From NCBI GenBank assembly GCA_031278025.1, contig JAITLF010000383.1:1-5385 (forward strand): DNA of 5,385 nt. Direction: 5' to 3'. The stretch comes from Treponema sp. (GTDB lineage Bacteria > Spirochaetota > Spirochaetia > Treponematales > Breznakiellaceae). The position numbers and the translations under genes are program-made. The notes under the pieces are model-generated. The model did no database searches, was not told where the DNA came from, and was given only the letters and a program-made list of their open reading frames with translations. This document shows, in pieces, positions 1 through 5,385 of this stretch; within the stretch, counting starts at the first letter, position 1, and each line of letters begins with the position of its first letter.

Positions 1-84
1 CGGTTGAAAAAGTTTTATAACCGGCTGTAAAAGTTTTACCGCCGCCTGTAAAAGTTTTCCAACCGGTTAAAAAAGTTTTATAAC
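1..84. repeat. 84-bp terminal direct repeat, left copy
   Basis: Bases 1-84 (four 21-bp units, including the unusual pair at 22-63) are identical, base for base, to 5302-5385. Both copies stop exactly at a window edge. After the left copy the sequence continues with a variant unit (85-105). Before the right copy stand three identical consensus units. Confidence 0.95.
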
Positions 85-350
85 CGGTTATATAAGTTTT
101 ACCGCCCCCTGTAAGGCCCTGCAGCCGGTTAGAAAACCGTTATAACCGGTTAAAAAAGTTTTATAACCGGTTGGAAAAGTTTTACCGCCGCCTGTAAAAG
201 TTTTATAACCGGTTAAAAAAGTTTTATAGCCGGCTGGAAAAGTTTTATAACCGGCTGGAAAAGTTTTATAGCCGGCTGGAAAAGTTTTATAACTGGTTGG
301 AAAAGTTTTATAGCCGGCTGGAAAAGGTTTATACCGGCTGGAAAAGCTCT
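1..350. repeat. Left 21-bp tandem repeat array (about 16-17 units)
   Basis: Contiguous units of 21 bp, with starts at 1, 22, 43, 64, 85, 106, 126, 147, 168, 189, 210, 231, 252, 273, 294, 315 and a partial one at 335. The commonest form (64-84, 147-167) has the blocks CGGTT, six A, one G, TTTT, ATAAC. Two units are 20 bp (106-125 and 315-334), and 106-146 is the most degenerate stretch. Variants change mainly the first half (CGGCTGG, CGGTTGG, CGCCTGT) and the last three bases (AAC, AGC, CGC). There are no unique spacers, so this is a satellite, not a CRISPR. Each unit with its flanks is a near-perfect dyad centred on the lone G (for example G75). The array lies downstream of livF, and the same repeat lies upstream of livK. 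It could form hairpins or curved DNA, or act as a variable-number locus. Its function is unknown. Confidence 0.97.
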
Positions 351-362
351 CGGCGGAGGATC

Positions 363-402
363 GGGGGTACGGATATGCTCAGACCCTTCCGTTAGTACCC
401 CC
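363..402 (-). terminator. Inverted repeat after livF, possible transcription terminator
   Basis: GGGGGTAC at 363-370 pairs perfectly with GTACCCCC at 395-402. GGA (371-373) and TCC (388-390) can extend the stem past a four-base bulge (GTTA, 391-394). It lies 28 bp beyond the livF stop, where the operon transcript should end. No clear U-run follows the hairpin on the minus strand, so it is not a textbook intrinsic terminator. It could be a 3'-end stabilising hairpin, or termination could happen in the hairpin-rich array just beyond. Confidence 0.4.
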
Positions 403-429
403 TTCTGTTGCAGCCGGCTCTAAACCGCC

Positions 430-1137
430 TTAGCTTTCGCCGAGGTAAGCCTTTCTGATCCCTTCGTCCTTGAGAAGCGCCGCGCCGGTGTTCCGCAGAG
501 CGATGGCGCCGGTCTCAAGCACGTAGGCGTAATCGGCGATCTCAAGAGCGGCGTGGGCGTTTTGTTCGATGAGGAGAACGGTGGTGCCGTTGCGGTTTAT
601 CGCCCCGATAATGTCGAAGATCATTTTGGAAATGAGCGGGGCAAGCCCCAGGGAAGGTTCGTCCAGCATGAGCAGCTTAGGTTCGGTCATAAGGCCCCGT
701 GCGACCGCGAGCATCTGCTGTTCGCCGCCGCTCAACGTTCCGGCGCTCTGATGCATACGTTCCCGGAGCCGGGGGAAAAGGTCGAAACAGCGCTCGCGGC
801 CCTGCTTCACCCGCATCGGATCCCGCTGGGTGTATGCGCCAAGCCTCAGGTTCTCGTCCACCGTCAGGTTGGGGAACACATGGCGGCCCTCGGGGATAAG
901 GACCAGGCCCATGGAAACAATGTCCCTCGTGTCCTTGCCGGCGATGTCTTCCCCGTTCCAGACGATCTTTCCCGACGCGGATTTTACGAGGCCCACAATC
1001 GTATTGAGCATGGTACTCTTCCCCGCGCCGTTCGCCCCGATAAGCGTTACGATCTTCCCGTCGGCCACTTCTATATCAATGCCCCGGAGCGCGTGAATGC
1101 CGCCGTAATATACCGAAAGGGATTCCAGATGCAGCAT
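430..1137 (-). CDS. livF: LivF-type ATP-binding protein of the branched-chain amino acid ABC transporter
   Basis: One of the two cytoplasmic ATPases that power amino acid import through LivH/LivM. From the ATG at 1137 it is 235 residues, the usual size for LivF. An in-frame GTG one codon earlier (1138-1140) is the alternative start. I prefer the ATG because it puts the G-run at 1145-1149 seven bases upstream and repeats the TGATG junction seen at livM/livG. Numbered from the GTG, all ATPase motifs are present: Walker A GANGAGKST (35-43), LIPEGRHVF around the Q-loop position (glutamate 84, as I recall is usual in LivF), signature LSGGEQQ (136-142), Walker B LLMLDEP (156-162) and D-loop SLGLAP. 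The switch position reads IEQNA, with Gln in place of His, which LivF proteins such as the E. coli one also show. The C-terminus AYLGES is typical. It is the last gene of the operon. Confidence 0.95.
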   Translation of the reverse strand: MLHLESLSVYYGGIHALRGIDIEVADGKIVTLIGANGAGKSTMLNTIVGLVKSASGKIVWNGEDIAGKDTRDIVSMGLVLIPEGRHVFPNLTVDENLRLGAYTQRDPMRVKQGRERCFDLFPRLRERMHQSAGTLSGGEQQMLAVARGLMTEPKLLMLDEPSLGLAPLISKMIFDIIGAINRNGTTVLLIEQNAHAALEIADYAYVLETGAIALRNTGAALLKDEGIRKAYLGES

Positions 1138-1892
1138 CACTCTACCCCCAAATAGGCATCAATCACCTTCTGGTTTTTCTGAATCTCCGCGGGGCTTCCC
1201 TCGGCAATGGTGATGCCGTAATCAAGCACGTAGAGCCGGGTGCAAATGCCCATGACCACCTGCATGTGGTGTTCAATAAGAAGTATCGAGATTTTGAACT
1301 TGTCCCTGACACCGGTGATGATATTCATCAACTCCCAAGATTCTTGGGGGTTCATCCCCGCGGCGGGTTCGTCCAGGAGGAGCAACGCGGGCTCCGTCGC
1401 CAACGCCCGGACCAGTTCCAGGCGGCGCTGCTTCCCGTAGGGAAGCGAAACGGCGTTGTCTTCGGCGTTTTCCAGAAGCCCGACCGACGCGAGAAGTTCG
1501 CGGGAAAAATCAAGCGCCTTCCGCTCCTTTTTAAGATACCCCGGCAGATGGAGGATGGACTCAAAAAGATTGGGCCGTTCCCTGAGCGTGCAGGCCGCCA
1601 GTATATTCTCCAGCACGGTCATCTCGTTAAAGAGCCTGATATTCTGAAAGGTCCGGGCTATCCCCGCCCTGGCGATCAGGTGGGGCAGTTTCCCGGTAAT
1701 ATTCTTTCCGTTAAGGAGTATGTCGCCCCTGGTCGGGGTGTAGACCCCGGTGATCACGTTGAAGACCGTCGTTTTTCCCGCGCCGTTCGGCCCGATAAGG
1801 CCCACAATCTCCCCGTCCTCAACGGTGATCGAAAAGTTAGAGACCGCCGTAAGCCCCCCGAACTGCATGGCAACTTCTTTTGTTACAAGCAT
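1137..1892 (-). CDS. livG: LivG-type ATP-binding protein of the branched-chain amino acid ABC transporter
   Basis: The second ATPase of the importer, 251 residues, expected to pair with LivF under the permease dimer. The start is the ATG at 1892, whose A is also the last base of the livM stop (TGATG). The frame stays open to a codon at 1970, but those 26 residues lie inside livM and do not look like LivG. MLVTKEVAMQFGG is the normal family N-terminus. Motifs: Walker A GPNGAGKTT (34-42), Q-loop RTFQNIRLF with Gln83, the longer helical insert characteristic of LivG (about 100-140), signature LPYGKQRRLE (150-159; the family's variant with YG for SGG), Walker B LLLLDEP (170-176), D-loop AAGMNP (177-182) and switch His208 in LLIEHHM. 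No catalytic residue is missing. A run of six G (1900-1905 on the plus strand as C) sits seven bases before the start. The livF start overlaps its stop. Confidence 0.96.
   Translation of the reverse strand: MLVTKEVAMQFGGLTAVSNFSITVEDGEIVGLIGPNGAGKTTVFNVITGVYTPTRGDILLNGKNITGKLPHLIARAGIARTFQNIRLFNEMTVLENILAACTLRERPNLFESILHLPGYLKKERKALDFSRELLASVGLLENAEDNAVSLPYGKQRRLELVRALATEPALLLLDEPAAGMNPQESWELMNIITGVRDKFKISILLIEHHMQVVMGICTRLYVLDYGITIAEGSPAEIQKNQKVIDAYLGVE
1145..1149 (-). promoter_or_regulatory. G5 ribosome binding site of livF
   Basis: GGGGG on the minus strand, inside the last codons of livG, seven bases before the ATG at 1137 and four before the GTG at 1140. Five G can pair with CCUCC of 16S rRNA with one G-U wobble. 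The spacing favours the ATG. Confidence 0.5.
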
Positions 1893-2971
1893 CAGACCGC
1901 CCCCCGCTTCTTCCGTCCGGGAAAAAACCTCTTGAGCCGGGGAAGCGCGGTGTTGAAGATCGCGTCCCACGAGAACTCGTGTTTTCCCATGAGTCCCTGC
2001 TGGCGATAGATCACTACAATTAAAAGCAGCATACTGAATACCACCATCCGCAGGCCCGGCAAGCCCTGAGTACGGAAGAATATAAAGTTGAGGGAGCCGT
2101 CCAGAAAGCGGAGCGCCTCCATCGCTATGGTAATCACAATGGCGGCAATGACCGATCCGGTTATGCTCCCGATGCCTCCCAAAACCACGATGAGAAGAAT
2201 GTTGTAGGTAAGGCTGAAGGTAAACATTTTAGGATCGATTGTGGTCATCATGTGGCCTAAAAGGGCGCCCCCGGCCCCGGCGATAAAACTGGAAATGGTA
2301 AAACTGATTATTTTAATGCGGGCGACGGGTATGCCCATAGCCTGGGCCGCGATTTCGTTGTCCCGGATCGCCCGGCAGGATCGCCCGAAGGCGGAACGGA
2401 CCAGGGCCGCCATAAAGACGATGGTGAGCACCGCCGAGGCCCAGATCATCAGCGTGGAGGAAAATTTCGGCAGGCCCTTGAGTCCCAGGGCCCCGTTTGT
2501 TACCGGCTGGAGGTTGGTGAGCACGACGCGGATAATTTCGGAGAAACCCAGGGTGGCAATGGCGAGGTAGTCGTCGCGGAGCCGCAGGACCGGCGTCCCG
2601 ATGAGGAAACCCGCCAGAGCCGCCACAGAACCGGCGATGATCAGCGCGGGGATAAAGGGCAGTTCCACACGGGCAAGGAAGGGGACAATGGGCGTCATAA
2701 AGAAATTGAGTTCCTTCTGGGCGGGGCTCATGGTAAGCAAGGCGCTTACATACGCGCCTATGGCCATGAAACCCGCGTGTCCAAGGGAAAAAAGCCCGGT
2801 AAAGCCGTTTATCAGATTGAGAGACAGGGCAAGGATGATGTAAATGCCGCAGAGGTTGAATATCCTCAGGGAAAACGAGCCAAATGTCCCGTTTGCAAGA
2901 ATGATAAACGCGGCGGCGGACACGCAGCCTGCGACATTCAAATTGCGCTTTGTTTTTTTATCAAGAACCAC
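1892..2971 (-). CDS. livM: LivM-type permease of the branched-chain amino acid ABC transporter
   Basis: Inner-membrane permease that forms the translocation path with LivH; 359 residues, within the usual LivM range. The start is GTG at 2971 (residues MVLDKKTKRN), five bases after a run of five G and nine bases after the livH stop. Hydrophobic stretches lie at about 11-29, 38-56, 64-80, 108-128, 173-193, 223-240, 255-285 and 308-322. Family motifs are LSLNLINGFTGLFSLGHAGF (49-68), the cytoplasmic ATPase-contacting loop with RDNEIAAQAMGIPV (203-216) followed by SFIAGAGGALLGH (228-240), and GGIGSITGSV (265-274). The C-terminal QGLMGKHEFSWD is also typical. A basic tail (RLKRFFPGRKKRG) follows it. 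The stop TGA shares its last base with the livG start, which suggests translational coupling. Confidence 0.95.
   Translation of the reverse strand: MVLDKKTKRNLNVAGCVSAAAFIILANGTFGSFSLRIFNLCGIYIILALSLNLINGFTGLFSLGHAGFMAIGAYVSALLTMSPAQKELNFFMTPIVPFLARVELPFIPALIIAGSVAALAGFLIGTPVLRLRDDYLAIATLGFSEIIRVVLTNLQPVTNGALGLKGLPKFSSTLMIWASAVLTIVFMAALVRSAFGRSCRAIRDNEIAAQAMGIPVARIKIISFTISSFIAGAGGALLGHMMTTIDPKMFTFSLTYNILLIVVLGGIGSITGSVIAAIVITIAMEALRFLDGSLNFIFFRTQGLPGLRMVVFSMLLLIVVIYRQQGLMGKHEFSWDAIFNTALPRLKRFFPGRKKRGAV
1900..1905 (-). promoter_or_regulatory. G6 ribosome binding site of livG
   Basis: GGGGGG on the minus strand, inside the livM C-terminal codons, seven bases before the ATG at 1892. It supports that start over the upstream one at 1970. 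Confidence 0.5.
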
Positions 2972-2976
2972 GCCGT

Positions 2977-2981
2977 CCCCC
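2977..2981 (-). promoter_or_regulatory. G5 ribosome binding site of livM
   Basis: GGGGG on the minus strand, formed partly by the G of the livH stop TAG, five bases before the GTG start at 2971. It decides the start, since the frame has no nearby ATG. Confidence 0.5.
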
Positions 2982-3874
2982 TACACTTTTTCTATCTGGT
3001 TCTTACCGAGAAGCCCGGACGGTTTTACCAGAAGCACGACAATAAGAAGCACGAAGGCAAAGGCATCACGGTAGCCCGTAAGGGTTGGCAGGAAAGCGAT
3101 TATCATAATCTCGATAAAGCCCAGGAGCAGGCCCCCCAGCACCGCGCCGCCGATGTTGCCTATCCCCCCGATAACTGCGGCGATAAAGCACTTGAGACCG
3201 GGGATCATCCCCATAGTCGGGTTGAGCTGGGGGTACTTGAGCGCCCACATGACCCCGCCGACCGCCGCCAGCACCGAACCTGTCCCGAAGGTAAAAGAGA
3301 CGATCTGATTAACATCAATAGCCATAAGCCTCGCCGCGGCAAGGTCCGTGGAAACCGCCCGCATCGCCATACCGGTTTTCGTTTTATAAATGATGACAAG
3401 CAGGGCCGCAAGAAGCGCGGCAGTCAAAACCGGGATAAAGAGACTGATGCTCATCACCGACACGGAGCCGAGGCGCACCACCCGGTTAAAGATCTCCGGC
3501 ACAGGGAAGCCCTTGGGCCTCCCGCCGAAGATCACCGTGGCCAGATTTTCGATAAGGAACGACGCCCCGATGGCGCTAATCATAATGGAAATCTTCGGGC
3601 TGTGCCTGAGGGGTTTATACGCGACCCGCTCAAGCGCGATCCCCAGGATGCCCGTCAGTCCGAAGGCGACGATAAACCCCACCCACCACGGCATAAAGAG
3701 GAGGGTGATACCGTAAAAGGCGATATACCCTCCCAGCATGAACACGTCGCCGTGGGCAAAGTTGATGAGCCTGAGAATCCCGTACACCATGGTATACCCG
3801 ATGGCAATCAGGGCGTAGAGGCTCCCCAAAGAAAGGGCGTTTGAAAGATGCTGTAAGAAAAGATCCCCTGTCAT
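2981..3874 (-). CDS. livH: LivH-type permease of the branched-chain amino acid ABC transporter
   Basis: The partner permease of LivM, 297 residues, as expected for LivH. The ATG at 3874 follows a run of five G by five bases. The N-terminal motif is diagnostic: GSLYALIAIGYTMVYGILRL (17-36) followed by INFAHGDVFMLGGY. The cytoplasmic loop contacting the ATPases is around 165-210 (KTGMAMRAVSTDLAAARLMAIDVNQIV in two parts, then VLAAVGGVMWAL). Later motifs are GGIGNIGGAVLGGLLLGFIE (236-255) and the C-terminal PSGLLGK (285-291). Several hydrophobic helices span most of the length, for example about 13-33, 43-60, 66-82, 98-116, 143-163, 193-212 and 268-284. It lies 33 bp after livK and 9 bp before livM. 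I see no truncation or missing family motif. Confidence 0.96.
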   Translation of the reverse strand: MTGDLFLQHLSNALSLGSLYALIAIGYTMVYGILRLINFAHGDVFMLGGYIAFYGITLLFMPWWVGFIVAFGLTGILGIALERVAYKPLRHSPKISIMISAIGASFLIENLATVIFGGRPKGFPVPEIFNRVVRLGSVSVMSISLFIPVLTAALLAALLVIIYKTKTGMAMRAVSTDLAAARLMAIDVNQIVSFTFGTGSVLAAVGGVMWALKYPQLNPTMGMIPGLKCFIAAVIGGIGNIGGAVLGGLLLGFIEIMIIAFLPTLTGYRDAFAFVLLIVVLLVKPSGLLGKNQIEKV

Positions 3875-3879
3875 ACTTG

Positions 3880-3884
3880 CCCCC
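3880..3884 (-). promoter_or_regulatory. G5 ribosome binding site of livH
   Basis: GGGGG on the minus strand in the 33-bp livK-livH gap, five bases before the ATG at 3874. Confidence 0.5.
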
Positions 3885-3907
3885 GGCCCGGCGCTTTACA
3901 AAACTGG

Positions 3908-5074
3908 TTAAGGATTCACGATGGCTTTGTAGACGAATTTCCCGCCTTCGACAGCCTTGATAAAGGCGCTTTTGGTGGCGTCCCCATTCTGGTCCAGGGT
4001 CGTCGTCCCCGTTGCCCCGACAAACCCGCTGGTCGCCGCGATGGCATCCCGGATTTTGAGGGGATCCGTCGAGCCGGCCCGCTTGATGGCATCCAGGGCG
4101 ACCAGGTAGCCGTCGTAGCCGAGCGCGGTAACCGCAGCCGGTTCTTTGCTGTAGCGGGACCGGTATTCTTTAAGGAATATCTCTGCCGCCGGGGTTGCGG
4201 CCACTTCGGACGCGAAGAAGGTGGAGAACACCGCCCCTTCCACCCGTTCCCGGCCCACATCGATAAATTCCGGGGTTTCCCAGGTGTCGCCGCCGATGAC
4301 CGGGACAGTGATGCCCAGTTCCCGCGCCTGCTTCATCACCAGGGCCGACTCGGTATAATTCCCCGGGGCAAAGATAACGTCGGGATTGAGGGATTTAAGC
4401 GAGGTAAGCTGGGCGCTAAAGTCCTGATCCCCGGTATTGTAGTTCACCGTCGTCAGGATGCTATTGGCGTTCCCGGTCAGGCGCTTGAAGTTATCCGAGA
4501 AGAATTTCGCCAGGCCCACGGAATAGTCGTTGGAAACCTCCTGAACAATGACGGCGGTGCGGGCGTTCAGGTTATTGTAGGCGTAATTCGCCATCACCGT
4601 TCCCTGGAAAGGATCGATAAAGCAGACCCGGAAGTAATAATCGTTCCCGGCGGTAACCAGGGGATTGGTACAGGAAAGGCCGATTACCGGAATACGGGCT
4701 TCCCTGGCCACCTCGCCCCCCGCCATGGAAAGGGAAGAACCCCAGGAACCGAGAATCAGCGTAACTTTGTCCGCGTCTATCAGGCGCTGGACCGCGGTGG
4801 CCGCCTCGACCTTGTCGGATTTGTTATCCGCCACCACGAGTTCCACCTTGTAGGTTTTCCCGCCGGCGGTAACCGTGGGATTAAGCTCGTTAGCCAGGCG
4901 TATGCCCTCGACCTCCATAGCGCCCCCCGCTGCGTTTGCCCCGGTCATCGGTTCAAACACGCCGATCCGGATGACATCAGATCCCGCCGCCTGCGATCCG
5001 CCGCCGGCAAATACCGGCAGGGCCAGCGCTGCGCAGAAAGCCGCAAAAATCACACGCGTAACCATTTTTTTCAT
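3908..5074 (-). CDS. livK: LivK/LivJ-type substrate-binding protein of the branched-chain amino acid ABC transporter
   Basis: Exported receptor that captures the amino acid and delivers it to LivH/LivM; 388 residues, the usual size for the family (periplasmic binding fold type I). A signal peptide is clear: MKKMVTR, a hydrophobic core (8-22), then PVFA before GGGSQAAG, so cleavage after Ala23 is likely. Cys14 is in the core and preceded by Phe, so it does not make a lipobox. The mature protein starts VIRIGVFEPMTGANAAGGAM (34-53). Other family landmarks are LILGSWGSSLSMAGGEVA (106-123) with the ligand-contacting Ser/Thr loop, IPVIGLSCTNPLVT (128-141), NDYSVG (182-187), PDVIFAPGN (231-239), GGDTWETPEF (261-270) and ALGYDGYLVALDAI (317-330). 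The exact substrate (Leu/Ile/Val, another amino acid, or a related small molecule) cannot be read from sequence. It has the operon's only normal ribosome binding site and a promoter upstream. Confidence 0.95.
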   Translation of the reverse strand: MKKMVTRVIFAAFCAALALPVFAGGGSQAAGSDVIRIGVFEPMTGANAAGGAMEVEGIRLANELNPTVTAGGKTYKVELVVADNKSDKVEAATAVQRLIDADKVTLILGSWGSSLSMAGGEVAREARIPVIGLSCTNPLVTAGNDYYFRVCFIDPFQGTVMANYAYNNLNARTAVIVQEVSNDYSVGLAKFFSDNFKRLTGNANSILTTVNYNTGDQDFSAQLTSLKSLNPDVIFAPGNYTESALVMKQARELGITVPVIGGDTWETPEFIDVGRERVEGAVFSTFFASEVAATPAAEIFLKEYRSRYSKEPAAVTALGYDGYLVALDAIKRAGSTDPLKIRDAIAATSGFVGATGTTTLDQNGDATKSAFIKAVEGGKFVYKAIVNP

Positions 5075-5077
5075 ATT

Positions 5078-5086
5078 CTTCTCCTT
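5078..5086 (-). promoter_or_regulatory. Ribosome binding site of livK
   Basis: AAGGAGAAG on the minus strand, with GGAG (5081-5084) six bases before the ATG at 5074. This is a normal Shine-Dalgarno sequence, unlike the G-runs of the four downstream genes. Confidence 0.85.
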
Positions 5087-5110
5087 TTTATGGATGATTT
5101 GTTTATAAAG

Positions 5111-5139
5111 ATTCTATAGGGAATGATAACATTGTTCAA
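5111..5139 (-). promoter_or_regulatory. Likely sigma-70 type promoter of the liv operon
   Basis: On the minus strand TTGAAC (5134-5139) and TAGAAT (5111-5116) stand 17 bases apart. They match TTGACA at 4 of 6 positions and TATAAT at 5 of 6. Transcription would start near 5104, giving a leader of about 30 bases before livK. The -35 lies inside a small palindrome, ATTG-TT-CAAT read on the plus strand (5131-5140), which could be part of an operator. No riboswitch or leader-peptide attenuator is visible in so short a leader. Confidence 0.5.
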
Positions 5140-5217
5140 TATGGTCAGGACAGGGAACAGACAGCAGGCAACAGCCTCCTCGGAAAATCAAGGCGGGAGC
5201 GGTACATGTTTTCCAGC

Positions 5218-5385
5218 CGGCTGTAAAAGTTTTATAACCGGTTAAAAAAGTTTTATAACCGGTTAAAAAAGTTTTATAACCGGTTAAAAAAGTTTTATAA
5301 CCGGTTGAAAAAGTTTTATAACCGGCTGTAAAAGTTTTACCGCCGCCTGTAAAAGTTTTCCAACCGGTTAAAAAAGTTTTATAAC
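5218..5385. repeat. Right 21-bp tandem repeat array (8 units, runs off the window)
   Basis: Eight exact 21-bp units start at 5218, 5239, 5260, 5281, 5302, 5323, 5344 and 5365; the last ends at the final base. The units at 5239, 5260 and 5281 are identical consensus copies, so this array is more homogeneous than the left one. It has the same orientation as the left array. It begins about 79 bp upstream of the -35 element of the livK promoter. Confidence 0.97.
5302..5385. repeat. 84-bp terminal direct repeat, right copy
   Basis: Identical to bases 1-84 over its whole length and ends exactly at the last base of the window. If the two copies are one and the same, the molecule or repeating unit is 5301 bp. 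Confidence 0.95.

Noticed and set aside
1..350. CRISPR array
   Set aside because: The units are contiguous 21-bp copies with no unique spacers, and no cas gene is present.
1893..1970. 26-residue N-terminal extension of livG
   Set aside because: It lies inside the livM coding sequence in another frame and has no LivG-like sequence. The ATG at 1892 has a G-run at proper spacing and gives the normal family N-terminus.
1266..2009. Plus-strand open frame (247 codons) opposite livG and the end of livM
   Set aside because: It is antisense to intact ATPase motifs, has no recognisable domain, and has biased shadow-like composition. The 553-1155 frame opposite livF is the same case.
2777..3844. Long plus-strand open frame (355 codons) opposite livH and the start of livM
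   Set aside because: It lies wholly antisense to genes with clear family motifs, and its protein is rich in His, Asp, Arg, Lys, Pro and Gly with no fold or membrane pattern. It is a by-product of GC-rich codon use.
3902..3910. Array-like motif AACTGGTTA at the livK stop codon
   Set aside because: Only nine bases resemble a repeat junction and no A6-G-T4 core follows, so it is probably chance.
5114..5385. Minus-strand open frame entering from the right edge through the array and ending at TAG (5114-5116)
   Set aside because: It has no ATG start or ribosome binding site in the window. Its sequence is translated satellite followed by promoter DNA.
1..5385. Transposon, integron cassette or plasmid
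   Set aside because: No transposase, integrase, replication or mobilisation gene is present, and the flanking repeats are multi-unit satellites in direct orientation, not terminal inverted repeats or attC sites.

Overview
The window holds one complete branched-chain amino acid (LIV/HAAT-type) ABC transporter operon, read on the minus strand and framed on both sides by a short tandem DNA repeat. The order of transcription is livK (binding protein), livH and livM (two permeases), livG and livF (two ATPases). Together they make a full importer: a secreted binding protein captures the amino acid, LivH/LivM form the membrane channel, and LivG/LivF hydrolyse ATP.

Layout by position: 1-350, an array of about 16-17 units of 21 bp; 351-429, a short spacer with an inverted repeat that may end the operon; 430-5074, the five genes, with one-base overlaps at livM/livG and livG/livF, 9 bp between livH and livM, and 33 bp between livK and livH; 5075-5217, the leader and a likely sigma-70 type promoter; 5218-5385, eight more units of the same 21-bp repeat in the same orientation. 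No other gene is convincing. The long plus-strand open frames opposite livM, livH, livG and livF are shadows.

The organism is uncertain. The binding protein's signal peptide ends in ...PVFAGGGSQAAG, a style I associate with substrate-binding proteins of Treponema and related spirochaetes. The GC-rich genes beside an AT-rich intergenic satellite would fit a gut (for example termite-gut) Treponema. This is an inference from style, not proof.

The genes are ordinary; the repeat is the unusual part. Each unit is almost a palindrome, its length is exactly two helical turns (and seven codons), and it flanks the operon as direct repeats. The first 84 bases of the window (four units) are identical to the last 84 bases. 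The sequence could therefore be a contig closed on itself by the repeat, one unit of a tandemly amplified operon, or a circular molecule of 5301 bp. An assembly artefact at the repeat is the simplest reading. A second, smaller oddity is that all four downstream genes carry a run of five or six G in place of a GGAGG-type ribosome binding site, while livK has a normal one.
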